From an uncultured Aequorivita sp. (GTDB lineage Bacteria > Bacteroidota > Bacteroidia > Flavobacteriales > Flavobacteriaceae), in contig CAKZLK010000050.1 of NCBI GenBank assembly GCA_937125455.1, forward strand, positions 42,361 through 106,360: a stretch of 64,000 nucleotides of DNA, given 5' to 3'. Made by a program: the position numbers and the translations under genes. The notes under the pieces were generated by a model. It was given only the letters and a program-made list of their open reading frames with translations. It made no database searches and had not been told where the DNA came from. Shown here in pieces: positions 1 through 8,598 of the stretch. Within the stretch, counting starts at the first letter, position 1. Every line of letters begins with the position of its first letter.

Positions 1-1
1 T

Positions 2-160
2 TTTTGTAAAATTAGAGCTAGAGATACAGCCCATGCCAAGGATATTATTTATGAGATAGATGATATAGAGGGTGTTAGCCGAACTGAAACTATGATCTCT
101 ATGGAAGAAAGTATCAACGATAAAAAGCGATTGCTTCATTCCATATTTAAAGAAATATAA
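2..160 (+). CDS. Lrp/AsnC-family regulator, C-terminal end (partial)
   Basis: Only the last 52 codons are inside the window; the reading frame enters at base 2 and stops at TAA 158-160. The visible peptide (…IIYEIDDIEGVSRTETMIS…, ending SIFKEI) has the shape of the last strand and helix of the Lrp/AsnC ligand-binding (RAM) domain, with the usual GV-x-RTET pattern. If so, the missing N-terminus would hold a winged helix-turn-helix and the protein would be an amino-acid-responsive transcription regulator. The assignment rests on this short tail, so the subfamily cannot be given. Confidence 0.6.
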   Translation, partial: FCKIRARDTAHAKDIIYEIDDIEGVSRTETMISMEESINDKKRLLHSIFKEI

Positions 161-230
161 TATTTCACTCAATTTTATATTATAGCCTTTGCCTACCAGC
201 AAAGGTTTTTTTTATATTTAGATAAAAAAC

Positions 231-746
231 ATGAAATCTTCAGAAATTTTACTTTCAGAATATAATCCCTTCTATAAACACTACATAGATTTAGTGGAGG
301 ATATCAATCTGATAGATGCACTTGAAAAAGGATTGAAGACTAACCAAACTTTTTTTGAGAACTTACCGGATAGTAAATGGGATTACCAATACGCTGAAGG
401 AAAGTGGACTCCCAAGGATATATTGCTGCATATTGCAGATACAGAACGTGTCTTTGCTTACAGAGCTTTGTATTTTTCACGAAGTATTAATGCAGAACTC
501 AAGGGTTTTGATGAAAATCTATTTTCTGAAAACGCACTCGCTAGTAGCAAAACGGTAGCATCTCTTTTACAAAATTATGTATCGGTACGAAACGCAACAC
601 TTAGCCTTTTTCAAAGTTTTAATGAAAACCAATTAAAACAGTTAGGGAAGGCCAATGGGAGCATTATGTCTGTGAGAGCTGCTGGATTTGTAATCTGCGG
701 GCATGAAAAGCATCATTGTAATATAATCACGGAACGTTATTTATGA
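231..746 (+). CDS. DinB-like four-helix protein
   Basis: The 171-residue protein matches the DinB/YfiT-like fold: a four-helix bundle whose members often bind a divalent metal through three histidines. The signs are KWTPKDILLHIADTERVFAYR around residues 58-78 (first His) and the HEKHH cluster near the C-terminus. No enzyme activity is established for most members; some are bacillithiol-dependent or stress-induced. Its stop overlaps the start of the next gene (ATGATGA), so the two are probably co-transcribed. The start at 231 is the first ATG after a stop-rich spacer. Family call is firm, function is not known. Confidence 0.8.
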   Translation: MKSSEILLSEYNPFYKHYIDLVEDINLIDALEKGLKTNQTFFENLPDSKWDYQYAEGKWTPKDILLHIADTERVFAYRALYFSRSINAELKGFDENLFSENALASSKTVASLLQNYVSVRNATLSLFQSFNENQLKQLGKANGSIMSVRAAGFVICGHEKHHCNIITERYL

Positions 747-1693
747 TGAATTTTTTTAGACTACTAAAAGAAACATATTTTAGCTGGGATAAAAATGATC
801 CTTGGGCAAAGAGTGCAGTTATCGCTTATTACGCACTTTTTTCATTACCCTCTTTATTGATTATCACGGTTCATTTTGCGGGCATCTTTTTTGGCAAAGA
901 AGCGGTCGAAGGTAGGATTACAGGTGAAATTAGTGGTCTGATTGGGAAACAAAGTGCAGACTTAATACAAACTATGATCATAAACGCATCACTGTCAGAA
1001 AGTTCGGTGTTGTTTATCATTTTTGGGATTGGGATGCTTATTTTTGGGGCGACCGGTGTTTTTTTTCAGCTTCAGAAAGCACTAAACGATATCTGGAGTG
1101 TACGTTCCAAAAAGAATACAATACTAGACACCTTAAAACGCCGAGCTATTTCCTTCGGAATGGTACTGATTATAGGCTTACTTCTTCTTATATCTTTGAT
1201 TATAACCACCGCAATTAATGCACTTAGTGATATTATAGGAAATTATTACTCAGAACTTTCTGCCCATATTGTAGAAATTTTAAATTTTATTTTTTCTCAA
1301 ATAATTATAACTGCTTTGTTTGCTGCAATCTTCACATTTCTTCCCGATGTTAAAATAAGGTGGAAAACTAATTTTATAGGTGCTTTTATGACTTCCCTGC
1401 TTTTTTTGGCGGGAAAGTATTTAATTGGGTTTTATTTCGCAAAATCAGACCCAGCTTCAATTTATGGTGGTGCCGGAAGCATGGTGCTTATTCTTTTGTG
1501 GGTCTATTATACCTGTCTTATATTGTTTTTTGGCGCTGAGTTCACGGTCAATTGGGCACTCTATCGAAATATAAAAATAGAACCTACCAGCAACGCAACA
1601 CTTTCCTATGAGCTTGAAATGGAGGAATTGCGAGAATACAAGCGAAAAGTGGAAGCCGATAAAAAAAAAGCGCAAAACTTACAGAATAATTAA
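743..1693 (+). CDS. YihY/BrkB-family inner membrane protein
   Basis: A 316-residue integral membrane protein with about six hydrophobic segments. The N-terminal region (PWAKSAVIAYYALFSLPSLL) and the later GATGVFFQLQKALNDIW and GGAGSMVLILLWVYYTCLI stretches are the hallmarks of the YihY/BrkB (UPF0761) family, whose role is not settled despite older names such as ribonuclease BN or virulence factor. The C-terminal tail is charged and cytoplasm-like. It overlaps the DinB-like gene by 4 bases, which suggests translational coupling. Confidence 0.88.
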   Translation: MMNFFRLLKETYFSWDKNDPWAKSAVIAYYALFSLPSLLIITVHFAGIFFGKEAVEGRITGEISGLIGKQSADLIQTMIINASLSESSVLFIIFGIGMLIFGATGVFFQLQKALNDIWSVRSKKNTILDTLKRRAISFGMVLIIGLLLLISLIITTAINALSDIIGNYYSELSAHIVEILNFIFSQIIITALFAAIFTFLPDVKIRWKTNFIGAFMTSLLFLAGKYLIGFYFAKSDPASIYGGAGSMVLILLWVYYTCLILFFGAEFTVNWALYRNIKIEPTSNATLSYELEMEELREYKRKVEADKKKAQNLQNN

Positions 1694-1799
1694 CTTCTTT
1701 ATCATTCCTTAACAAAGATTAGCAAAAGATTAGTATCAGAAAATTGATAGTCCAAAACGTGGTTAGTAATTTCACACTAATTAATTGTTTAACTAAAAA

Positions 1800-2360
1800 A
1801 TGAAAAAGATTATGAATAAGAGAATTGCAATTTTAGCTACTAACGGTTTTGAAGAATCTGAATTGAAATCACCCAAAGAGGCGATGGAAAAAGAAGGTTT
1901 CACTGTTGAAATCGTAAGTGAAAATGAAGGAAAAATCAAAAGTTGGGCAGACGGAAACTGGAGCAATGAATACAACGTAGATCTCACACTTGAAAACGCA
2001 TCTGCATCTGACTATAATGCATTAGTTCTTCCTGGAGGGGTTATAAATCCTGATAAGTTGAGAAGAAATAAACAAGCATTGGCGTTTGTAAACCATTTCT
2101 TTGAACAGAAAAAACCAGTGGCAGCTATATGCCACGGCCCACAAATATTAATTTCTGCCGGAGTTGTAAAAGGTAGAAAAATGACATCGTTTAACTCAAT
2201 TAAAGACGATTTGATTAATGCCGGAGCTAATTGGGTAGATGAAGAAGTAGTTGTAGATGAAGGTTTTGTTACAAGTAGAAACCCAAATGATTTACCAGCT
2301 TTTAATTCAAAATTAATTGAGGAAATTAAAGAAGGTAAACACGAACTACAGCATGCTTAA
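1800..2360 (+). CDS. DJ-1/PfpI-family protein (YhbO-like)
   Basis: The 186-residue protein has the class I glutamine amidotransferase-like fold of the DJ-1/PfpI family. The nucleophile elbow is AAICHGPQ (Cys near residue 108) and the N-terminus carries the ILATNGFEESEL strand-turn whose Glu supports the catalytic Cys. Family members are described as general stress proteins, peptidase-like or deglycase enzymes; the substrate here cannot be read from sequence. A second in-frame ATG at 1812 (MNKRIAILATNGF) fits the usual family start equally well, so the first four residues are doubtful. A shared hairpin terminator follows. Confidence 0.88.
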   Translation: MKKIMNKRIAILATNGFEESELKSPKEAMEKEGFTVEIVSENEGKIKSWADGNWSNEYNVDLTLENASASDYNALVLPGGVINPDKLRRNKQALAFVNHFFEQKKPVAAICHGPQILISAGVVKGRKMTSFNSIKDDLINAGANWVDEEVVVDEGFVTSRNPNDLPAFNSKLIEEIKEGKHELQHA

Positions 2361-2378
2361 TAGTGTTTAGAAATTTTC

Positions 2379-2411
2379 AAAAAAAAAGAGGCAAAATAGC
2401 CTCTTTTTTTT
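2379..2411. terminator. Bidirectional intrinsic terminator
   Basis: A-run, stem GAGGC / GCCTC with a short AAAATA loop, then a T-run. It lies between two convergent genes (the DJ-1-like gene and the small acidic protein gene) and can serve both strands. Confidence 0.8.
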
Positions 2412-2703
2412 ATTCCTCTTCCTCCATTTTCTTTTTGTCAGGAATTTCACTTATAGGCTCATTGAAGTCGGCATCATCATAATCATCTTCATCAAAATTA
2501 GCCATGGTTATTTCAAGTCGGGAGCTTACTTTAACTAAATAAATCGTGTCGTCTGTTCTAACTTCAACAGCTTCCACAGTTTCATTTTTAGCATTTTTAA
2601 AAGTAATAACGTGGTCGTCATCATATCCATCGGGATATTTATCAACTAATAAAGAAAGTATTTCTGGGGTCAACTTTCGATAATCTACAATGATTCGCTT
2701 CAT
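2410..2703 (-). CDS. Small acidic conserved protein, function unknown
   Basis: The protein has 97 residues. It begins MKRIIVDYRKLTPEILSLL and ends in a highly acidic tail (DEDDYDD… KKKMEEEE). No catalytic motif, signal peptide or membrane segment is visible. I know similar short acidic proteins from other flavobacteria, sometimes carrying an unsupported DNA primase label. The N-terminal 70 residues look like a small folded domain with alternating strands and helices, the tail looks disordered. It lies 77 bases downstream of aroB on the same strand and could be its co-transcribed partner. Confidence 0.75.
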   Translation of the reverse strand: MKRIIVDYRKLTPEILSLLVDKYPDGYDDDHVITFKNAKNETVEAVEVRTDDTIYLVKVSSRLEITMANFDEDDYDDADFNEPISEIPDKKKMEEEE

Positions 2704-2780
2704 TTAATATTCATTCTTTTGGTTTGCGGTTATAAAACTATTCAAAAATAGATGACATAAAAATTTTTTGAAGAAAATTT

Positions 2781-3887
2781 TCAGAAATTTTTATAATAAT
2801 CAAACGCTTTGTAAATCAAATCATTGCTAACCATGCAATTCGTTTTATGGCGACCAATGTCTTCTAAAAGTACAAAGAGCACTTTGCCGTTCCTGTTTTT
2901 TTTGTCGAATACGAGCAAGTTTATGATGGCTTTAATATCCTTTTCGGTGAAAGATTGCTTCGGAAAAAACTTGAAGATGCTATTTGAAATATCAAATAAG
3001 GTTTCATCCGAGAATCCACAAGATTCTTTTGAAATATATGTGGCAAGAATGATACCGACTGCAATAGCTTCACCGTGAAGTAATGTTTCTTTTTCTGGAT
3101 TTTCAAGAAAATATGATTCTATGGCATGACCAAGAGTGTGTCCATAGTTCAGCGTTTTACGCAGGTTTTTTTCAAAGGGATCTTTCTCAACAATTTCTTT
3201 TTTTATTTCAATAGAATCCCAAATTAAGGCATCGAGCTCTAATTTATTGGAAATGTCAACGTTTTTAATACGTTCCCAATACTCTTTGCTGTGAATAATG
3301 CCGTGTTTCAGCATTTCTGCAAGGCCGGAAGTAATCTGTTTTGCAGGTAAAGTTTTTAGAAATTCAGTGTCCAAAATCACTATCTCAGGAAGTCTGATCA
3401 CTCCAATTTGGTTTTTAATATGACCTAAATCTACGCCGTTTTTCCCCCCAACTGAAGCATCAACCATAGCGAGTAGGGAAGTGGGTATGTTAATGAATGA
3501 TAAACCACGATTAAAAGTAGAAGCAACAAAACCTCCAAGGTCTGTAACCACGCCACCGCCGAGGTTTACTATCAAACTATCCCTATCTGCATTTTTTTCT
3601 GATAGTGATTCCCAAACTTTTTGACATGTGTTTATATTTTTATTTATTTCACCTGTGGGTATTGTTATAATTTCTGGAGTATTCTTTAAAATATTTTGCG
3701 CCAAAAAATAGGGCAAGCAATACACAAGAGTATTTTCATCGGTTATAATAAATACTTTAGAAGGTTTTAAATTCTTAATTAAATCTGAAAGAACTTTCCA
3801 AGCATTTTCATTGCGATAAACCAGGCCTTTGTCTTTTGTCATTTTTCCAAATAAGTTTTCGATTTTTCTAATATAATCAGAGTTCAA
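2781..3887 (-). CDS. aroB: 3-dehydroquinate synthase
   Basis: The 368-residue protein carries out the second shikimate step, DAHP to 3-dehydroquinate, with NAD and a divalent metal. Visible signatures are NLGGGVVTDLGGFVAST (NAD-binding glycine loop), PTSLLAMVDASVGGKNGVD, the metal site LNYGHTLGHAIE, and LLHGEAIAVG. Length matches the family. It is divergent from the proline dehydrogenase gene with only 34 bases between the starts, so the two promoters must overlap. Confidence 0.96.
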   Translation of the reverse strand: MNSDYIRKIENLFGKMTKDKGLVYRNENAWKVLSDLIKNLKPSKVFIITDENTLVYCLPYFLAQNILKNTPEIITIPTGEINKNINTCQKVWESLSEKNADRDSLIVNLGGGVVTDLGGFVASTFNRGLSFINIPTSLLAMVDASVGGKNGVDLGHIKNQIGVIRLPEIVILDTEFLKTLPAKQITSGLAEMLKHGIIHSKEYWERIKNVDISNKLELDALIWDSIEIKKEIVEKDPFEKNLRKTLNYGHTLGHAIESYFLENPEKETLLHGEAIAVGIILATYISKESCGFSDETLFDISNSIFKFFPKQSFTEKDIKAIINLLVFDKKNRNGKVLFVLLEDIGRHKTNCMVSNDLIYKAFDYYKNF

Positions 3888-3894
3888 ATCTAAC

Positions 3895-3902
3895 TATATT
3901 TG
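3895..3902 (+). promoter_or_regulatory. Bacteroidota -7 promoter box
   Basis: TATATTTG matches TAnnTTTG exactly and lies 19 bases before the proline dehydrogenase start, giving a very short leader. The box also overlaps the divergent aroB control region. Confidence 0.6.
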
Positions 3903-3921
3903 CACACTTTATTTTGCTTTT

Positions 3922-5094
3922 ATGATATCAAATTCCCTTTTCGATAATACCGAAACCGCATTCAAATTAAAAAGTGATTCTGAACTTGAACGTGCATATT
4001 TCCTTTTTAAAATGATTTCCAAAGAACCTTTGGTTAAAATCGGTTCTGCTATGACAAAATTTGCACTGAATATAAACCTTCCGGTAGAAGGACTTATTCG
4101 CTCCACAGTCTTTGACCATTTTTGTGGCGGTGTTAATGAAAAAGACTGTATGGCCACAGTTGATAAACTTTTTGATGTTGGCGTTTTTTCGGTTTTAGAT
4201 TTTTCGGTAGAGGGAAAAGAAGAAGACGCACAGTTTGATGCAACTGCAAATAAAGTAATTGAACTTACCGAGTTTGCAAAAAATAAAAAAGCTATGCCTT
4301 TTTCGGTTTTTAAACCAACAGGATTCGGAAGGTTTAAAGTTTGGCAAAAAATTACTGAAAACGAACCGCTGTCAGACTCTGAAAAGATTTATTGGAAAAA
4401 TATAGAAGCAAGATATGATCGGGTTTCAAAAGCAGCGCATGATTGCAATATACGTTTGCTTATTGATGCAGAAGAGTCATGGATGCAAGATGCCGCTGAC
4501 CATTTATGTGAAAAAATGATGGAAAAGTATAATACAGAACGGCCTATTATTTTTAATACGTTACAATGTTATCGTTGGGATCGTCTTGATTATTTAAAAA
4601 ATTTGCACCAAAGAGCCAAAACAAAAGGATATAAGCTGGGGTTCAAAATTGTTCGCGGTGCTTATATGGAAAAGGAAAATGAACGTGCTATTGAAAATGG
4701 CTATAAAAGTCCTATTTGCGAAAGTAAAAAAGCGACCGATGATAACTTCAACGAAGTAATGAAATATATTATGGACAATCTTGAAGATATTGAATTGTTC
4801 ATAGGAACGCATAATGAATCCAGTACCTATCAAGCCATGGATTTAATGAAGCAAAAAGGAATTTCAAAAAGCGAGAACCGAGTTTGGTTTGGTCAATTGT
4901 ATGGAATGAGTGATCACATAACCTTCAACCTTGGTCAAGAAGGATATAATGTTGCAAAATATATTCCCTTTGGTCCCGTGAAAGATGTGATGCCATATTT
5001 GATTCGACGTGCAGAGGAAAATACTTCAGTTGCTGGCCAGACCAGTCGAGAACTAACGCTTTTGAAAAAAGAAAAACAGCGACGAAAACTTTAA
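3922..5094 (+). CDS. Proline dehydrogenase (monofunctional)
   Basis: A 390-residue FAD-dependent proline dehydrogenase that oxidises proline to pyrroline-5-carboxylate. Family marks are the beta-barrel strand motifs RLLIDAEESWMQ, GFKIVRGAYMEKE and the C-terminal RRAEENTSVAGQTSREL, which holds the substrate-binding arginine pair and flavin contacts. It is the stand-alone form: no aldehyde dehydrogenase domain is fused and no P5C dehydrogenase gene is adjacent. Length fits the Bacteroidota type of about 390 residues. Confidence 0.93.
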   Translation: MISNSLFDNTETAFKLKSDSELERAYFLFKMISKEPLVKIGSAMTKFALNINLPVEGLIRSTVFDHFCGGVNEKDCMATVDKLFDVGVFSVLDFSVEGKEEDAQFDATANKVIELTEFAKNKKAMPFSVFKPTGFGRFKVWQKITENEPLSDSEKIYWKNIEARYDRVSKAAHDCNIRLLIDAEESWMQDAADHLCEKMMEKYNTERPIIFNTLQCYRWDRLDYLKNLHQRAKTKGYKLGFKIVRGAYMEKENERAIENGYKSPICESKKATDDNFNEVMKYIMDNLEDIELFIGTHNESSTYQAMDLMKQKGISKSENRVWFGQLYGMSDHITFNLGQEGYNVAKYIPFGPVKDVMPYLIRRAEENTSVAGQTSRELTLLKKEKQRRKL

Positions 5095-5102
5095 AAAACG
5101 AA

Positions 5103-5474
5103 TTATTTAATAGTTGCTTCCATTACCGTTGCCAAGCTGTCGCAATTCTCAATTCTGACCTTTAAATTTTTTTCTGAAAACTCTCTTTCAATTACATATT
5201 GCTTACAAGAGTCAAGACTTGTATTGCTTTCAGAGAACAATACATCACCATCGTTCAATAACGTTGAAATAGCTGAAGTATCCATTTTATTTTCTTGGAG
5301 CACTTTTAAAGTTTCTTCAGTAAAAGCACGGTTTTTCAGTCGAATATTTTTGAGAGTTCTCGCCTCAGGTCCGTAGGCACAGGAGGTTTTTTTTCCACTT
5401 AAAATAAAAAATAACAACGCTATTCCTATTAAAAAACCGCCTGAAAAATAGGCTAATCGGTATGCTAATTTCAT
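5103..5474 (-). CDS. Membrane-anchored small protein, possibly DUF4258-like
   Basis: The protein has 123 residues with one N-terminal hydrophobic segment (residues 5-27, LAYFSGGFLIGIALLFFIL) followed by a soluble domain. I recall flavobacterial proteins with the same plan (membrane anchor, a Tyr-Gly/Pro-x-x-R-L-K-x-I stretch, then a region like DUF4258), but the match here is from memory and weak. It starts about 90 bases downstream of alanine dehydrogenase on the same strand. No function is proposed. Confidence 0.65.
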   Translation of the reverse strand: MKLAYRLAYFSGGFLIGIALLFFILSGKKTSCAYGPEARTLKNIRLKNRAFTEETLKVLQENKMDTSAISTLLNDGDVLFSESNTSLDSCKQYVIEREFSEKNLKVRIENCDSLATVMEATIK

Positions 5475-5567
5475 TTTTTGGGATTTGGTATTTGTATTTT
5501 AAATTTTATCAGCAATTGGATCAATTCTAATTTTGAAGTTTATTATATAAAAATTTATTCCTTAAAC

Positions 5568-6767
5568 CTAAAATATTAATAGATTGAGATCACTATACGG
5601 CATATCAAACCAATCGGCAACTGCTTTATTTGTCAATATTCCACGGTAAAAGTACAACCCATTTTTTAAACCATTGTCAAAACGGATTGCATTTTCAAGT
5701 CCACCACTTTCGGCAATTTCCAAAATATAAGGAGTAAAGATATTACTGATTGAAATAGATGCGGTTTTGGGATAGCGTGCGGGGATATTAGGAACACCGT
5801 AATGTATTACGTCGTGTTTTAAAAATGTTGGGCAGTCGTGACTTGTCATTTCGGTAGTTTCAAAACACCCCCCCATATCCACACAAACATCTATAATAAC
5901 TGCACCTTTCTTCATATTCCGCACCATATCTTCAGAAACAATAATTGGAGCCCGATTGTGTCCACGGACCGCACCAATAGCAACATCGCAACGCAAGAGT
6001 GCTTTCATCAAGTTTTTAGGCTGTACGGTTGAAGTGTATAATATGCGCCCAACATTGGTTTGAATGGTCCTTAACTTGGTTATGGAACTATCAAAAACTT
6101 TTACATTGGCACCTAGGCCAAGAGCAGATCTTACTGCGAACTCGCCAACGGTTCCAGCTCCAATTACAACAACCTCAATAGGAGGGACGCCACTAATGTT
6201 TCCAAAAAGAAGGCCGTTTCCCTTTTTTGCGTTAACCATTAACTCTGCGGCAATAAGCACTGACGCTGTGCCTGCAATTTCGCTTAATGCCTTAACGGCA
6301 GGATAGCTATGGTCTTCATCTTTTATAAACTCAAAAGCCAGGGCTGTAATTTTCTTTTTTGCAAGGGCATCAAAATATGATTTTTGACGGGTTTTTAGCT
6401 GGAGTGCGGAGATAAGAACAGTTTTGGGCTTTATAAGTTTTAATTCTTCCAGGGTAGGGGGTTCTACTTTTAGAACCATTGGACAGCCAAATACTTTTTT
6501 TGTATCCTCAGTTAATTCTGCACCGGCTTCAGAATAGTCCTTGTCCGTGAATCCAGCTTCATTTCCAGCTCCTTTTTCAATCAAGACCCTATGTCCATTG
6601 CTGACGATTGCATTGACAGCATCTGGAGTAAGACAGATTCTTTTTTCTTGGAAATAGGCTTCTTTTGGAATACCAATATAAAGCTCTCCCTTTTGCTTCG
6701 CTATTTCCAGAGTTTCCTCTTGTGGTAGCAACTGTGCTATTGTAAATGGTGATTTTGGATTGGACAT
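5568..6767 (-). CDS. ald: Alanine dehydrogenase
   Basis: It belongs to the alanine dehydrogenase/transhydrogenase family and catalyses reversible NAD-linked deamination of alanine to pyruvate. Evidence: GIPKEAYFQEKRICLTPDAV with the substrate-binding Arg and Lys near the N-terminus, the Rossmann loop VVIGAGTVGEFAVRSALGLGA, and VRGHNRAPIIVSEDMV. I start it at ATG 6767 (MSNPKSPFTIAQLLPQ, 399 residues), the common start in the group; an ATG seven codons upstream (6788) is also open. The long N-terminal extension before the first beta strand is typical of the Bacteroidota form. Confidence 0.92.
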   Translation of the reverse strand: MSNPKSPFTIAQLLPQEETLEIAKQKGELYIGIPKEAYFQEKRICLTPDAVNAIVSNGHRVLIEKGAGNEAGFTDKDYSEAGAELTEDTKKVFGCPMVLKVEPPTLEELKLIKPKTVLISALQLKTRQKSYFDALAKKKITALAFEFIKDEDHSYPAVKALSEIAGTASVLIAAELMVNAKKGNGLLFGNISGVPPIEVVVIGAGTVGEFAVRSALGLGANVKVFDSSITKLRTIQTNVGRILYTSTVQPKNLMKALLRCDVAIGAVRGHNRAPIIVSEDMVRNMKKGAVIIDVCVDMGGCFETTEMTSHDCPTFLKHDVIHYGVPNIPARYPKTASISISNIFTPYILEIAESGGLENAIRFDNGLKNGLYFYRGILTNKAVADWFDMPYSDLNLLIF

Positions 6768-6824
6768 ACTATAAACTTGACCGTTCAATTTACGGAATAA
6801 TTTTTACTTTAATAGAAGGAAAAA

Positions 6825-7358
6825 TTATCGAAACAAATCTTTTATTTGTTCCCAGAGAGATCTTTTTTGGAGGAGTTCTTCCTCAAAAGACTTTAAGTCA
6901 TTCTGACGCATTTGGCTGAAAAGTTTAGCGCGGATTAGATAGACAAATGGAACCAATACCATCATTATTGGTATTACATAAATGATCTCAACCTCATCAG
7001 CATTAAAGTTTTGTTTTAATATGTTGAACAATTGAAAAACATACATGGAGAGTGGAACTAGTATAATCCAGTGCCACCAATGTTTACAAGTAAAGAACCA
7101 TATTAGCAACAAAATTACGGGGATAACTTTTCCAGTTAAGAACCAAGCGTAATGATATAACGAAGGATATTTTGTGGTAAATGTAAAAAAAGAAGTTTCC
7201 CAAACCTGTGAATCGGTTGGGAAACTCTCATATGCATAATATATAAAAGGAGTGCATGCCATTATAAAAACAATGATGCCTCCCTGTATTAAGCTTTTCT
7301 TATCCGGCTGGCGGAACTTGAACCGTTCTAACGTCGATTTGTTGTGGGGTTTGTTCAT
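6825..7358 (-). CDS. Membrane protein of unknown function, copy A
   Basis: About 177 residues from ATG 7358 (MNKPHNKST…). It has three or four hydrophobic segments, notable FFTCKHWWHW and IPIMMVLVPFVYLIRAKL stretches, and a charged C-terminal tail ending EQIKDLFR. It is a clear paralogue of the product of 7822-8334 (shared CKHWW, DEVEI, PIM-x-V-x-VP-x-VYLI-x-AKL, KSFEE, QIKDLF). The first 59 bases overlap the small lipoprotein gene in another frame; an AGAAGGAA sequence sits just upstream of this ATG. An ATG at 7388 is open too but lies deep inside the lipoprotein gene. Confidence 0.75.
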   Translation of the reverse strand: MNKPHNKSTLERFKFRQPDKKSLIQGGIIVFIMACTPFIYYAYESFPTDSQVWETSFFTFTTKYPSLYHYAWFLTGKVIPVILLLIWFFTCKHWWHWIILVPLSMYVFQLFNILKQNFNADEVEIIYVIPIMMVLVPFVYLIRAKLFSQMRQNDLKSFEEELLQKRSLWEQIKDLFR

Positions 7359-7440
7359 CTTGAATTCCTTCTGGGGTACAAGAAGCAAAAAGTCCTGCGG
7401 CGAAAATAGCGGCTACGATAATCAATTTTAAGTTTTTCAT
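7300..7440 (-). CDS. 46-residue lipoprotein, copy A
   Basis: A short gene in a different frame from the membrane protein gene it overlaps. It begins MKNLKLIIVAAIFAAGLFASC, a classical signal peptide with a lipobox (LFAS-Cys at residue 21), followed by TPEGIQDEQTPQQI and a short tail ending PPAG. The mature part is only about 26 residues, so it would be a lipid-anchored peptide. A TAnnTTTG promoter box lies 33 bases upstream. A second copy with the same length, lipobox and core (CTPE-x-IQDEQTPQQI) exists at 8276-8416, which is strong evidence that this frame is really translated. Confidence 0.8.
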   Translation of the reverse strand: MKNLKLIIVAAIFAAGLFASCTPEGIQDEQTPQQIDVRTVQVPPAG

Positions 7441-7472
7441 AATAAGTAAGTTTTTGTGAGGTTAATATGGGT

Positions 7473-7480
7473 CAAACTTA
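7473..7480 (-). promoter_or_regulatory. Promoter -7 box, cassette A
   Basis: TAAGTTTG on the minus strand fits TAnnTTTG. The leader after it shares ATTAACCTCACAAA with the leader of cassette B, so promoter and leader were duplicated with the genes. Confidence 0.65.
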
Positions 7481-7821
7481 CAATCAAAAAACTTAAATGT
7501 AATAATTAAGTTTATAGTACCTTTACAGGTTATAGTGTAAAAAAATACTTCAAAATGTATTTTAATCTTTAACTTATAGTTAAATCTTTAACATTTTAGA
7601 TAACACTATTTTTTATTTCACCGGCAATGACTTGTTTGGTTTACTTCTAGTTTTTTTGTTTCTGGTTTTGTTTTTAGGTTGGTTATAAATATTTTTTATT
7701 ATGAATATGACTTAAAAGTTATTTGCAAATAAAGGTCATATAAAACTAATGCTATTAATATTAGTAAATTTTGACGAACCAATGTACGTATTAAATTTGA
7801 TATTGAGGAAATCTTAAGTAG
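7481..7821. other. AT-rich spacer without a gene
   Basis: About 340 bases between the two duplicated cassettes. I see no convincing reading frame, RNA gene or strong hairpin. It is rich in TTTA/TAAA runs and probably holds upstream promoter sequence for cassette A and the tail of the cassette B transcript. Confidence 0.4.
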
Positions 7822-8334
7822 TTAAAACAAATCTTTGATCTGTTGCCAAAGATTTTTTCTTGTACCTAAATCTTCTTCAAAGCTTTTTAAATCTTTGCCC
7901 ATCAATTTGTTTGATAGCTTGGCCTTGATAAGATAAACCAATGGTACGATTACTAGCATTATGGGGAACAGCCACCAGATTTCAACCTCATCAGTAATAC
8001 CAACATCATCATTAATAACGCTGAATAGTTGAAAAGCAAACATTCCTATTGGAATAAGTATTACGTGATACCACCAATGTTTACATGTGATAAACCAGAT
8101 TATCAAAAGTAGTAGCGGAATAAATTTCCCCATCATCGTCCAAACAGAAACATACACTTCTTGATACCAGTTTGCGTGATATGTAAACAAAAAAGTTTCC
8201 CACGATTTTGATTGTGGGAAACTTTCGTATGAATAAAATAAGTAAGGGGTTGCCGCTATTATTAGGGCTATAATACTACCCGTTACTAGGTACGATGATT
8301 TTGCTCTTGTGTATTTGTTGGGGGGTTTGTTCAT
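7822..8334 (-). CDS. Membrane protein of unknown function, copy B
   Basis: About 170 residues from ATG 8334 (MNKPPNKYTRAKSSYLV…). Same plan as copy A: short basic N-terminus, about four hydrophobic segments, WFITCKHWWYH in the middle, then DEVEIWWLFPIMLVIVPLVYL and a C-terminal KSFEEDL…QIKDLF. Its first 59 bases overlap the lipoprotein gene 8276-8416 exactly as in copy A. No catalytic residues are evident; the conserved Cys-Lys-His-Trp-Trp patch at a membrane boundary is the only striking motif. The ten-codon longer start at 8364 is possible but less likely. Confidence 0.75.
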   Translation of the reverse strand: MNKPPNKYTRAKSSYLVTGSIIALIIAATPYLFYSYESFPQSKSWETFLFTYHANWYQEVYVSVWTMMGKFIPLLLLIIWFITCKHWWYHVILIPIGMFAFQLFSVINDDVGITDEVEIWWLFPIMLVIVPLVYLIKAKLSNKLMGKDLKSFEEDLGTRKNLWQQIKDLF

Positions 8335-8416
8335 CCTGAATGCTTTCTGGGGTGCAAGAAGCAAAGGTTCCTAATGAAAAAATTGCTACGATAAATAAGT
8401 ACTTTAGAGTCTTCAT
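8276..8416 (-). CDS. 46-residue lipoprotein, copy B
   Basis: Translation gives MKTLKYLFIVAIFSLGTFAS-Cys, then TPESIQDEQTPQQI and a tail ending IVPSNG. The lipobox is FAS-Cys at residue 21, as in copy A, and the total length (46) is identical. The overlap with the downstream membrane gene is again 59 bases. Substitutions between copies A and B keep the signal peptide, the Cys and the DEQTPQQI core, which supports selection on this frame. It is probably the first gene of a coupled pair. Confidence 0.8.
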   Translation of the reverse strand: MKTLKYLFIVAIFSLGTFASCTPESIQDEQTPQQIHKSKIIVPSNG

Positions 8417-8448
8417 AATAAATTGATTTTGTGAGGTTAATATTTATT

Positions 8449-8456
8449 CAAACCTA
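8449..8456 (-). promoter_or_regulatory. Promoter -7 box, cassette B
   Basis: TAGGTTTG on the minus strand fits TAnnTTTG and lies 32 bases before the lipoprotein start, the same spacing as in cassette A. Confidence 0.65.
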
Positions 8457-8598
8457 CTATGAAAAACGTTAAGTATTTTAATTATTTTTTCCGTATATTT
8501 ACAAATTTTTTTGACAAAAGATCCCCTGCTCTGTAATTTTTGCGATTTGGGGCAAACGATTAAGAAAAAAATTATAAATGGATATGTTTCGCTGCAAT

